Assembly (NCBI GenBank): GCA_001247695.2
Contig: LGRX02035141.1
Coordinates: forward strand, 1-64,000
Reading direction: 5' to 3'
Length of the DNA: 64,000 nucleotides
DNA from: Cymbomonas tetramitiformis
Lineage: Eukaryota; Chlorophyta; Pyramimonadophyceae; Pyramimonadales; Pyramimonadaceae
The notes under the pieces were generated by a model, which saw nothing but the letters and a program-made list of their open reading frames with translations, was not told the DNA's origin and did no database searches. Both the position numbers and the translations under genes were made by a program. Shown here piece by piece: positions 11,005-21,900 of this stretch. Positions within the stretch are counted from its first letter, which is position 1. Each line of letters begins with the position of its first letter.

Positions 11005-11490
11005 AGGGCTCGAGGGTGGCGCAGCCCTGTCCTCCCGTCGTGCCGTCGAGGTCCAGCCCAGCCCTGCCCTGTCGTCGAGGTGCAGCCCTGCACTCCCATC
11101 ATACCGTCGATGCACAACCGTCCTCTCCTATCGTGCCGTTGAGTTGCAGCCCAGCCTTGCCCTGCCATCGGGGCGCAGCCCAGCACTCCCATCATGCCGT
11201 TGAGACGCAGCCCTGTCCTCCCCTGCCGTCGAGGCGCAACTTCACTGCCTTAAGGGTGTACCCTGCTAAGCCGTCGAGGCGCTGGCCTGCCCTGCCGTGC
11301 ATGTGCACTCCCGTCATCCCATTGATGCACATCTATGCTCTGCCCTAGATATGCACTGCGATCAGATCCGTCGAGGCCTGCCCGTATTTCCGTTCACGCG
11401 CAACTCCGTTCCCTGTGTAGCCCTTACCGTAACATCAAACAGCCCTGCCGTCGAGGATTCAATCCCGACCGAACGTCAAGGCGCACCCTT
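11005..11490. repeat. Degenerate GTCGAGG/CAGCCCTGCC repeats
   Basis: About 480 bp built from irregular copies of GTCGAGG and CAGCCCTGCCCT with spacings of roughly 20-45 bp. All three frames are open for long stretches because of low stop density. The predicted peptides are repeat noise (for example RGAAQHSHH) and are not called as genes. Confidence 0.7.
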
Positions 11491-11800
11491 GCCGTCGAGG
11501 GACAACCTTATCAGAATAAACTATACACGTACTTTCATATGAAATCATTATTACAAATGTATGACCTAACAGACACGTTAGGCATCAGCCCTGTAAGATG
11601 CGAGCTGCTGAGTGAGCGGCCAGTGCGCATACCTGTCTCAGCGGGTGTTCCCAACGGAACTAAAGCTGCTTTCTCCGGGATGTTGATCTCACCGCCTGTG
11701 AGATAAGATAATCGAGAAACCGTTTATCAGGCAAATATCGTGCGGTTATTCTACTACAGTCTCCAACAGCACCTGCGAATAGATCTCAGATGCTATCTGG

Positions 11801-12200
11801 TGATGCGGGTGGTGGACAATAAGTTGGAACAAACAGACGAAGGAAGTGAAAGCCGTTTATAATACGCACCACTCGACGCCACGTTGAGAAATGGGTTTGG
11901 AACCTCCGAAGGCACAGGGCATGTTTCTGCGGAAAGAGAAAGCGAAAACTAATAAGAAATCGGTTCAAAACTACAGAAGGAAAAGCAAGCTCCATATCTG
12001 CTGATGCGGGTGGTTGACAAAGAGTTGGAACACGCAGACGTAGCAGGTGAAAGCCGTTTATAATACGCACCACTCGACGCCACTTTGAGAAATGGGGTTG
12101 GAACCTCCGAAGGCACAGGGCATGTTTCTGCGGAAAGAAAAAGCAGAAACTAATGAGAAATCGGTTAAAACCTACAGAAGGAAAAGCAAGCTGAATATAA
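11801..12200. repeat. 201-bp tandem duplication
   Basis: Two copies, starting at 11801 and 12002, of a ~200-bp unit that opens TGATGCGGGTGG and includes AAAGCCGTTTATAATACGCA and GGCACAGGGCATGTTTCTGC. They differ at about one base in ten. The minus-strand frame across both copies encodes a duplicated peptide but shows no domain. Confidence 0.85.
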
Positions 12201-12262
12201 AACAAACAAGAAGTCACACAGGCAACTCAGACAGCGACAGATACTACGCAGCGATGTTGCTC

Positions 12263-12655
12263 TCACTCAAAGGATTGGTTTTTGGCTGCTTGGTGAGCTC
12301 TGTTTGCGTTGAGGAAGACCCGACGCGTTGCCATGCGCTGAAAATCCTCTTTCAGGCTTTCATTGTTCAACTTCAAAGCGCCGGTTTTGCCGGGTGCGCG
12401 TTGTTCTAGTAGGTCGATTGAACTGACGCCATCTTTCTTCTCTTGAAACAAGTCGTCGCCAAGCTGGCTCAAAGTCCAAAGACGCATGCGAAATACGGAT
12501 ATGGCCTCAGGGGAAAGACCGAGCTCCTCGAGATCATCGTCAGGCACATCGCCTTTCAAGATCTCTACTGTGAAGCCTCCTCTCGTGAAGGCACCAAGGT
12601 GAGGGCGCAAAGTACCATTGCCTAGCACGGCAGCAACTGTCAACTGAAGCGACAT
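12263..12655 (-). CDS. Small protein of unknown function
   Basis: A 130-codon frame with ATG at 12653-12655 and a stop at 12263. The composition is protein-like and unlike the repeats around it: a neutral start (MSLQLTVAAVLGNGTLRPHL), an acidic centre (GDVPDDDLEELGLSPEAIS) and a basic C-terminus. The central segment faintly recalls a SAM-type helix pair, which is not enough to name it. It lies within the 10112-13076 element, so it may be a captured host exon or the remains of an element gene. No paralogue was found in the window. Confidence 0.4.
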   Translation of the reverse strand: MSLQLTVAAVLGNGTLRPHLGAFTRGGFTVEILKGDVPDDDLEELGLSPEAISVFRMRLWTLSQLGDDLFQEKKDGVSSIDLLEQRAPGKTGALKLNNESLKEDFQRMATRRVFLNANRAHQAAKNQSFE

Positions 12656-13172
12656 AACTCACGATCGGATAAGGTGAACTGAATTGTATTTCAGAGAGAG
12701 GGGTTTGTATGTAGGGTACGTTGTAAAGGCAGTGAGTTTCCCTGCTTGCGTTAGGTGGTGTCGTGTGTGCTGGTGGAGAGACCGCGTTGTTGAGAATGCA
12801 GTATGCTCGCGTCGGAGAGAGATGTGTACAGATGGGGGAGGGCCATTTGGCAAAAGCGTGTGGATATGTCGATGTGGCGCTGGCGTCAGAAGACACCCTC
12901 CAGACACGCTGACGTCATGCAAGATGCATACCATCCGGACACACGATGATAGCATGATTCCCCCACCCACCCAGCGGGCAACGTAAGATCTGGACCCCAC
13001 CCACCCTGCGGACGTGACCCCACCCCCCCGGACAAAAAGTGAAATCCTCCACCCCCGACAATAAATGGAACAGCCCTCATGAGGTATGTAAGCACCTACC
13101 TTGTCCGCACAATTCACTTTTCAGCTTGACACTTTATTTGTGACGCTCCTTTACCTGCCATCTCATCCAACC

Positions 13173-13382
13173 ATGCCATCCAAGCGAGAATGTATTGTTG
13201 CCTATGTTCTTGGAATGTATGCTACATGCCCTACTGCCCCTAGAATGAGAATGATAAATTTTGACCATCTTTCTCATGGTATGACGGTTCGAATGTTGTG
13301 GAGGAACTACAATGAATGTTATATGTGCAGGAATGCGGAAGGCAATAAATGCACGTTGGGGTATTTTCGTCGTGTGTTTTGA
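13173..13382 (+). pseudogene. Copy 1 of duplicated SKREC-type ORF
   Basis: A 69-residue ORF beginning MPSKRECIVAYVLGMY. It aligns with the ORF at 13588 through SKRECIVAY, GMT...LW.NYNE and C.L..F..V, but it ends early in YFRRVF where copy 2 continues. The 90 bp upstream also align (CACCTACCTTGTC, TTTTCAGCTTGACA). The 10112-13076 element is inserted just upstream of this copy. The pattern of a small N-terminal domain ending in a Phe-x2-Val-Trp box is seen at the start of some DDE transposase-like proteins, so it may be an exon of such a gene. That identity is uncertain. Confidence 0.4.
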
Positions 13383-13587
13383 AACGACCTTGCCTTTCGG
13401 TTCAAGTTCCGACAGAGCCGTAACGTTACCGTCAACGTTACCTGTCGCAATAATTGAAACCACGGCGGCTACACTACGGAGGTATATACGCACCTACCTT
13501 GTCCTCACAACTCAATAATTTTCAGCTTGACAATTCTACGACGCACCTTGAACTGGTACTGTACTGCATCTTACTTCGTAGGAAGCC

Positions 13588-13821
13588 ATGCCATCCAAAC
13601 GAGAATGTATTGTTGCCTACATCATGGATATGTCTTCTCAACACGGGATGCATGCCCCTGACAAGAATATTGATCTTCTTCCGAGGGGCATGACTGAGAA
13701 ATCTTTGTGGAACAACTACAACGAAAAATGCAGGCGCGCGGAAGACATGCGATGTTCATTGCGGGGTTTTTCTCATGTGTGGCGTGACGAACTTGGCAAT
13801 TTCTACAAGTGCCACAAATAA
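13588..13821 (+). CDS. Copy 2 of duplicated SKREC-type ORF
   Basis: A 77-residue ORF beginning MPSKRECIVAYIMDMSSQ and ending GFSHVWRDELGNFYKCHK. It keeps the FSHVW box and a final Cys that copy 1 has lost. The two ORFs start 415 bp apart, and the duplication includes 5' flanking sequence, so a segment of roughly 400 bp was duplicated in tandem. No acceptor or donor was convincing, so I cannot tell whether it is a complete small gene or an exon. No function is assigned. Confidence 0.4.
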   Translation: MPSKRECIVAYIMDMSSQHGMHAPDKNIDLLPRGMTEKSLWNNYNEKCRRAEDMRCSLRGFSHVWRDELGNFYKCHK

Positions 13822-13829
13822 TGGTGGAT

Positions 13830-15240
13830 TGACCATATAGATTCCGATTATCAGCAATGGAATAGCCTTAACACTGTGAAACGAATCGAAATCTCTTGCC
13901 TAGAAGACTTCATGGACAAGTATTTGGTACATTTTTATTAAATTTGTATGCTGATATAGATTTGCGTATCACATGACAGTACCCATTTCAGTTGCAATTT
14001 GTTTTCTGGGAATTGAAGCATCTGAATACGCACATCCATAAACGTGTACCGTGCATGCTGCCCTAAATTGCACATGGATGTACCCATAGTTGCATACTTG
14101 TACATGGCATGCTTACATGTGAACAAACATGCAACAAAAAGGTCTACCGGGACCCGCCGAGTACGAAAGCATCACGCATAAATTAAATTTTGTGTAATAT
14201 TCTGTAATAAAATTTGCGGGATCGGTCTTACGCGTCGCTTTTATACGTGTCGCTTACATGGCGCATTTCAGATGCCGTGGCAATAACTTTTAGACGACGA
14301 TAATTGTATCAAAATATTTTCAGACGACGATCGAGATTCATTTATTCCCAATTGTTTGTTCGATTTATCACGCGCGCACTCTGACCGTTTAATTCATCCA
14401 TACCTTGAGCGATTGGCGCGAGTACTTCCACGTCATAATCATCATCTCCATGATAGAAAGTATAGAACGGCGGCGGTTTGATGTCGCATTTGGGATGTGC
14501 GATTCATACGTTGCTATATGCCCTTTGTTTAGGGGCAAAACTATGTCATAAAGTTAGATTCACCAGTCATCATTTGGGTTATTAAGTTAATATTACGCGT
14601 AGAAAACCGCATTACTTAATATCATATTATGCGTATGCAAATGAATAATGAAACGCAATACGTGTACGTGCTTTGTGTATTCACGATATGTGCGTGCCGC
14701 GCGTGAAAGAGAGAGACAGTAGAGAGACTGAGGGAGATACACATGTACAAGTGTGGTTGGCATTTTTTCATTGTGGTATATGTAGTCCCCTTGTAAGGAC
14801 ATGTGTAAAGTTGATGAGAATTTGTGCTGATAGTATAAGCCAAAAATGGATACCCGTGTGTATTACAAATGATAAAATGAACACGCAGCCACACACATAC
14901 ACCCTTTATATCCATTCAGATATGTATGCATGGATGGAGGGAGGGATGTGCGCGCGGTACGCGTGTCGTCCCTAATGTGTCGGCAGCCAGTCCCCATATG
15001 TGTTAGCTTTGGCCACTTTCCGAGTCCTAATATGTGGGCTTTTCAAGGGAATATATTTTTGGTAAAAAGGGCGATCGTTGATGTCGATCGATGTCAGGAG
15101 GATCGCTACTGCGTGGTTGCAACATCATGATGCAGTTCATTGATCTGGCTACGTAGCTCTTCTATTTAAGTATTTACCAAGCGAGCTTTAAAATGAGGAC
15201 GAAGTTATAGTAAGTTATGGCAATCTTCGGAACAATGGTG
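13830..15240. other. Non-coding, AT-rich
   Basis: No gene, array or inverted repeat that I can support. This is the 3' flank of the nine-exon gene ending at 15243. Confidence 0.6.
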
Positions 15241-15242
15241 AT

Positions 15243-15952
15243 CTAAGCCGGCCCTTTATAAAGCACTAAATTTCCTTTAAGTAGTTGCGCTGGTTTGTTG
15301 GCATGCCCCCCACCTAGATTGTCAGAGATCGCAGGGGCTATAGAGTCAGGCGTGGATATTTGTTTTGTCAATAGTGTCATCAGCGGTCCACTAAGCAAAG
15401 CTTCTTTTTTCTTGCCTTCCAAAAAACACATCGGGGCGCAACGGGCGCTCTTCAACATCTTGGGGTTTGGAGCAACTGATTGTGCTGTGAGTTTGCGATG
15501 CTGTTTTGTGGCAGTTGCAAATTCTTCATGGTCCGAAGTAGCAGCTGATTGTGCCGCGATTTTGCGGTGCTGTTTTGTGGCAGTTGGGAAGTCTTCATCG
15601 TCCGAAGTAGCAGCTGATTGTGCTGCGAGTTTGCGCTTATGTTTTGTGAAGGCAGCTAGGAAGTCTTCATCATCTGAAGAAGATGGTGATGATGAAACTG
15701 CTGCTACCAACGATGCAATTGAAGGTGACAATGTCGTTACTGGCCTCTTGAGTTGGGGTTGTAAGGCATCACTGCATGGTGCAAACCTGACTTGATCCTG
15801 TTGTTTGATATCGTTGGTTAGCATCATGTTTTCAGCCACACCGGGTGTTGTACGGAGTTGGCGAGACTGCTGGTCGGTAGCTGGGACTTGCTCGTCGTCT
15901 GAGCTAGATGCCATAGATGATATTTTTGGAGTAGTCGTGTTAGCAACCATTA
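15243..15952 (-). CDS. Exon 9: acidic repeat tail
   Basis: Acceptor TTCCACAG, stop TAG at 15243-15245. The tail contains three consecutive ~25-residue repeats of the form SDDEDF-x-TKQHRKLAAQSAAT, encoded by 75-bp direct repeats at about 15475-15690. Ser followed by Asp-Asp-Glu is a casein kinase II-type site. Its use is inference. The segment could also stand as a separate small gene starting at its own ATG at 15948-15950. Confidence 0.6.
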
Positions 15953-18900
15953 CTGTGGAATAACATGCATAACAGCATACATAAGTTTGTATGCCGTGCT
16001 CACTTCATCAACAGCTTCATCATCGTGGAGGCATGTCCTCAATATATTTGCAAGTGCGATTGGTGATGAAAAGCGTCAAGCCATATGAGGTTGGCTGAGC
16101 ATGTTCTGCAGTGAAATTTGCGGACAGGGATGTTCACACGTGTATCGGGCATATGGGTGTGACATCGCACATCATTTACAGGGAATGTATCAAGCTTTCA
16201 GATCATACGGCCAACACCCAAAATTTCCATCGGCCACGTTTGGGCCAAACCGGCCAATCTCGAAAATGACCCGCTGCAGGCGCAAAATTTTGAGTTATCA
16301 TGAAACTTATTTAAAAAAAAAGGGAAAAGCCATTTTTCATCTGACGCATCACAACCAACCAAGGGAAACTCTCTCGGACAAAGCTCAGCCATGACCCTCA
16401 TCGTGCAACCACATGCCGGCCAGTCCCGAGTTGGCGTATTCCCTCATGACTTACCAGCACTCGCAGTAATCGTTCTCGTTTGATGAGAGGTCACCGAATC
16501 AGCAGCTGCTCTTTTCCGTCTCCAGGCAAAGCTACCAACAATGGCCATCAGCAATAGCACTGAAGCGGCTGCACAAATGACGGCCGGAAGAATCCACGAG
16601 TGTTTTTTAACACTAGTACTGGACTGAGTTTCGCTTCTGTCAGCATTATTACCAGCTGCAACTGAGCCTGAAGTGACCTTTACAGCCGAGGCCGTTTTAT
16701 CCATCCGTATGCCTTCATTTGCTAGGCCGTTGTTCACTGCAATGGTTGTTAACGCACCTGCATCATATGTACGATCACAATTACATCCGCACAAGATCAC
16801 GGGTAGCCAGCTAGCAACGCATCCCCACGCATGTGTCAACTTATGCATACATGCATGGTTTTCGTCTCGTAGTACAATCATCAAGTGTAAATTAAAAAGT
16901 TCATGCACAGATCCATGAAGTTATTGCAGTACACAAAATTTATTGCCAAACATACACACACACACAAGGGTTGCAGACGCAGTTTGCGGTAGGCGCGCAG
17001 GGTCAGACGGAAGCGATGCAGTCTATTATTCTCAGCCTCTTGAGACGGCGCTTGGGAACACAGGACATTCGGTTCGATGGGTGGGCAAGCTGCCTTGAGG
17101 CCAGGCTTTGGGGTAGGCAGGGAGCAGAGTGGTGGTGCGGAGCGCAGGGTTCATGGTGGCAGTACACAGGACATTCGGAGCGGAGCGCGACTCAGAGGGT
17201 GAGTGTGAACGGGGGCCATGGGCATAGTAACAGTGTGCAGGAAGTGCGGTTGCAGAGGCGCTCTAATGGCTCAGCGAGACTTAGGGGGTCCCAATCCTCA
17301 CGACAGAGCTCCGGAAATTCTGGATGAATGTCCCGAAGTGTGTGCTGAATCCTTTGATCCCTAGCATGGGTACATAGTGCAGCTGATCTTTGGCAGTGAG
17401 GGCCGCCAAATGCATCGGTCCAAGGATAAGCACACGAGCACACAAAGTGGGTCCGGCAGCTCTCCTTTACGCTTGTGCGCGGGGTGGCTGGGATGTTTAT
17501 TCGACGGGCCCAACAAGGGAGGTGCATGATGACCAGGGGCAGATGGCGGAGCGCTGGTGGCGGGGCTGTGGGAGTGGAGCTCCCGGTCTGGCTCATGGGG
17601 AGGGGGTGAAGCTGGGGCAGGCGGGCAAGGGGCTTGGGTAGATGGACAGGGCTTGGGAGGATGCATTTGAGGTCACTGACTATGCCACACAGGCAAGGCG
17701 GGTTGGGCAGGAGGGAGGGACGCAAGGGCCTAGCAGCACGCAGCATGGGCAGTCGTCCGATAGGGCAGGAGTGGCGGAAAAGATGGCATCACAGCTCTTG
17801 GAGAGTATGGACGAGGTGCGGCAGGACGCGGAGAATCTTTGGACATGGTGTAGGGGCTGCGGGTGGAGTTCACAGAGGGGGGCGGGGCTATGGAAGGGCT
17901 CAGCCAAGTGAGCTCGTCCCATCACCTGAGCATCCAGGACATCTTGGCAGAAGGGGGGGACCTCTTGTCGCCGGGGTCAGAGCACGGGGTCCGGACACAG
18001 GAGCTAGTTGGGGCCTCCCCGGAGCAGGTGATGTCCTTGGCCGAAGAAGGGGTGGCCGATTTGATGGTGGCAGGCAGGCGTGCTGCTTGGCATTTTGAGG
18101 GAGGAGACATGGAGGAGACTGGTGGGGAGGATGGTGATGCCGAGCAAGGTATGGATGGAGGGTTGGATGGTGGAGCTGACACATGCCGGGTCCCTCAGAG
18201 CCCGGGGGCCCATCCACACAACGATGGCCACTTTATACAACAGGTTGTACGGCGGAATGCGGCTCCTCAGCGGCTTCCCCGCTCGCGTGGTGGGGATGCT
18301 GGCCGTGCCGGAACTAACAGTGATGAACAGTTGTCAGGAAGGCAACGACCAGTTGGTGAACTATTGGCCACCAGGACTAGGGCTTGGACGCACAGGCATG
18401 TCGAGGGATGGGACCCCAAGTAGGAACAGCACAGGACAGCAGTGGCGGTGCAAGCGTGGAGCGCATTGGTCAGGTTCGCAGATATCTGGCAAGGTTTCCA
18501 GCGCAAGGGCTTTGGGGTGGATTTGGGGAGAGGGGGTTGCAGACACAGGTTGGCGGTGGGCGCGCAGGGTCAGGCGGAAGCGATGCAGTCTATTATTCTC
18601 AGCCCCTTGAGACGGCGCTTGGGAACACAGGACATTCAGTTCGATGGGTGGGCAAGCTGCCTTGAGGCCAGGCTTTGGGGTAGGCAGGGAGCAGAGTGGT
18701 GGTGCGGAGCGCAGGGTTCATGGTGGGAGTATGGCTCGCGCGACTCAGAGGGTGGATATGAATGGGCGCCAATGGCAAAGTGACAGTGCGCGAGCGGGGC
18801 GGTTGCAGAGGCGCCCTAATGGCTGTGCGAGGCTTAGGGGGTCCCAATCCTCACGACAGAGCTCCGGAAATTCTGGATGAATGTCCCGAAGTGTGTGCTG

Positions 18901-21900
18901 AATCCTTCGATTCCTAGCATGGGTACATAGTGCAGCTGATCTTTGGCAGTGAGGGCCGCCAAATGCATCGGTCCAAGGATAAGCACACACGCACACACAT
19001 ACACAGAGATAGAGTTATCATCATGACTTCATCGATGTCTTGGGGGTGCCGGTGGGGAAGGCAGAGGCGGTCAGTGTGGAGATGTTGAAGAAGGTGGAGG
19101 ATCTATGTGGCATCCTGCCCCTTTTGAACAAGCTTGGGCATGCGCAGGTCCAGGGGCTCCTGCTTCGATTCTGTGCCCACCCAAGGCTGGGGTTCTGGCT
19201 ACGAGGTGTGCCGCCGGAGATGATGCGGGAGGCGGCTGAGGAGCATGACAGGAGGATGCAGGGGCCGTCGCGGGACTTGCTGCCTGGCGGTGGATTGGCG
19301 TGGCATTCCTGTGAGTTTGCCACCCTCCCGCATGGGATGGGCCTGACTAAGGCGGCAAGGGTGAGGAGTGCGGCCTGGCTTGGTGGGTTTGCGCAAGTCT
19401 GGGAAGATATGCGGGAGCTCTTTCCAACAGTGACGACGGGGACCGAGGACCTCGGGGCTGAGAGCGACTTGCCGTATATTAATTCTTTGCAAGCGGCCAT
19501 GCAGAAGGTGTCGGAGGCGATGGAGGTGATTGGGGAGGCGAGGGGAGCAAATGAGCATTTGCCACCACAAGCAAGTGCCAAACTAAGGCGGACGACGTCA
19601 AGAAGTTGAGTGATTACAGCAGGTCTCAAAAACGTGCCCAACGGGTCTATACTGCTGTCCTTCACTCTGCGGATTGGCTTTGGCTGGCTGGGCACGTGGG
19701 GGCGTCTCGGCTCCCCTGGCTTTTCTCGGTGACCTTCAACAGTATTGGGCCTGCTTTCTTGAGGGGTGTTCCTTGCTGCCCAGCCCTGGAGCTCAGTTCG
19801 GCGGAATACCGGGTGGCCCTGCGGCACATTCTTCATGCGGAGCAGCCCCTCCTTGGCCAAGTGGAGGAGTGCCCCGATTGTGGAGGAGAGCGGGATCCCA
19901 CCAGGACACACTGACTGGCATGCCGGGGGAGAGTGGGGGCTGCGGGAGGGAATTGGTACTCTTTCATCCACCACAAACTGCAGAGGGTGCTGTTCGAGGT
20001 GGCCAAGTCTGCCTATCCCTTGGCGTCTGCATTGCACAATGACTTCGCGGGCTACCTGACCTACTCACGGAATCATTGCCCGGATGTGACAGTGCTGGAT
20101 GCGGAGGGACTGGGCCAGCATGTGCTGTTTGATGTGGCCACGGCGCGGCCGATGTTAGACGCGCACCTGGGAGCGGCCATGATGGCCCCCGGGGCGGCGG
20201 CGAAAAAGGTAGAGGAGAGCAAGGTGGCGACGTACGGGGATGTCCGCCCACATCACTTCATCCCCTTTGGGGTGGAGGTGTACGGTGGGCTGGGGCCTGC
20301 GGCGTATGGATTCCTTCGGAAGACGCAGCGGCGCTTCAGGGAGCGGCGGTACATGGAGGCGAACGCGGAAGGGGGAGAGCAGGTGGATGGCAATGGGGAC
20401 GAGGACGAGGACGAGGAAGCGGCACGTGGCGGGGCGGTGGGCTGGAAGGAGAAGTGGGTCCGGCTGCTTTCTTTTGCGCTTGCACGGGGGGTTGCAGGGC
20501 TGATCATCAGGCGGGCTGTAGGGCGATGTCCGGCCGGAAGTGGGTGGCGTTGGGCTGGCGGAGGGCGTGTGGGAGGAGGCATGGGCCCGGACCTGGATCG
20601 GGGGGAGGCGGACCGACGGGAAGGGGCGGAGAGGTTGGCACTGATGGACAGAGCGTGGGAGGACGCGTTCGAGGAGACAGACTATGCCACGCAGGATGGG
20701 TCTGGCGGTGGGATGCAGGAATCTGAGGGAACGCAGCGTGAGCGGTCTGGGCAGGCTCCCGGTGAGGCAGGCGAGGCAGGCGCGATGGCATCGAGGCTTT
20801 TGGAGAGCATGGAGGACGTGCGGCGGGAGGTGGAGCATCTGGGCACTGTGGAGGGTCAAGGAGGGGGCACCACCGAGGCGCGATCTGGAGGGGCACGGGC
20901 AGGCATAGGCGGGCTCAGCCAGGCGGCGTCAAGTGTCGAGGATATCTTGAATGAATGGGATGACCTTTTGTCGCCGGGCCCGGGGAGTGGGGTCTGGACT
21001 CAAGAGAAGAGTGGGGCCTCGCCGGAGCAAGCAATGGCCTTGGCTGAGGGAGGGGTGGCCACCTTGATGGGGGCGAGCAGGCGGGTGGCCGGCCTTCTTG
21101 GGGGGGTTGATGGCATGGGGGGAACTGATGAGGATGACGGGGGAGATGTGGGGAGGTCCGCGGGTGGAGATGACACACGCCGGGCCCCTCAGAGCCCGGG
21201 GGCCCATCCTGGCAGCGATGACCACTTACAACAGGTTGCACGGCAGCATACGGCATCTCATCAGCTTCCGTGCCCATCGGGCGAGGTTGCTGGCCGTGCC
21301 GGAACTAACAGTGAGCAGCTGTCGGGAAGGCGACGACCGGGTGGTGAACTATCGGCCACCGGGAGGGCTTGGGAGACACAGGCAACTGTGGGGATGGGAA
21401 CCCAAGTACGAACAGTGCGGCGTGACAGTTGCAGCGCAAGTGTGGAGCGCATTGCTCAAGTTCGCGGCCACCTCGCAAGGCAATCAGCGCAAGGGCTCCA
21501 GTCACGGGAAGTTGCTGCTGGGGGTAGAGGGCTACAGGCGCAAGTCGGTGGCGGATGCGCAAGTTTGGATGAGGGCAACCCAGTTTATCATTCTCAGCCC
21601 CTTGGGACAGCGCTTGGGCATTCTGGCCGTGGCGTGGGTGGGCAAGCTCTCTTGAGACCAGGCTGTAGGGGGCAGCGGGGTGATGTGGGGTGTGGGCTTG
21701 GTGGTGGAGGGGTGGCTCGATTGGCGGGGGTGAGCCGGCTCCAGAGACACAGCAGCAGTGCGCCGGCAGGACAGCCGCAGAGGGGCTCAGGTGGCCCAGT
21801 GAGGCTCAGGGAGCAGAGGGGTGGTCTTGCGCGTGGGCTTGGTGGTGGAGATATGGCTCGCGCAGATCGGGGGGCAGGGATGAACCGGCTTCAGACACAA

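Larger units (their letters stand above)
10112..13076. mobile_element. PIF/Harbinger-like inverted-repeat element
   Basis: The ends match as inverted repeats: GGGCTGTTCCGATTTATTGTC at 10112 and the complement of GACAATAAATGGAACAGCCC at 13076, differing by one inserted base. The flanks are TAA (10109-10111) and TCA (13077-13079), close to the 3-bp TNA duplication of PIF/Harbinger elements. Subterminal zones at 10150-10330 and 12880-13060 are C/G-runs with repeated GCGGAC and CGGACAC words, reversed between the two ends. No transposase was recognised, so it is likely non-autonomous. The paralogous sequence at 13455-13500 lacks the insert. Confidence 0.65.

Noticed and set aside
15243..15950. 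Independent small Ser-rich gene on the minus strand
   Set aside because: Possible, but the acceptor directly before it and the phase match with the transmembrane exon favour the last exon of the large gene.
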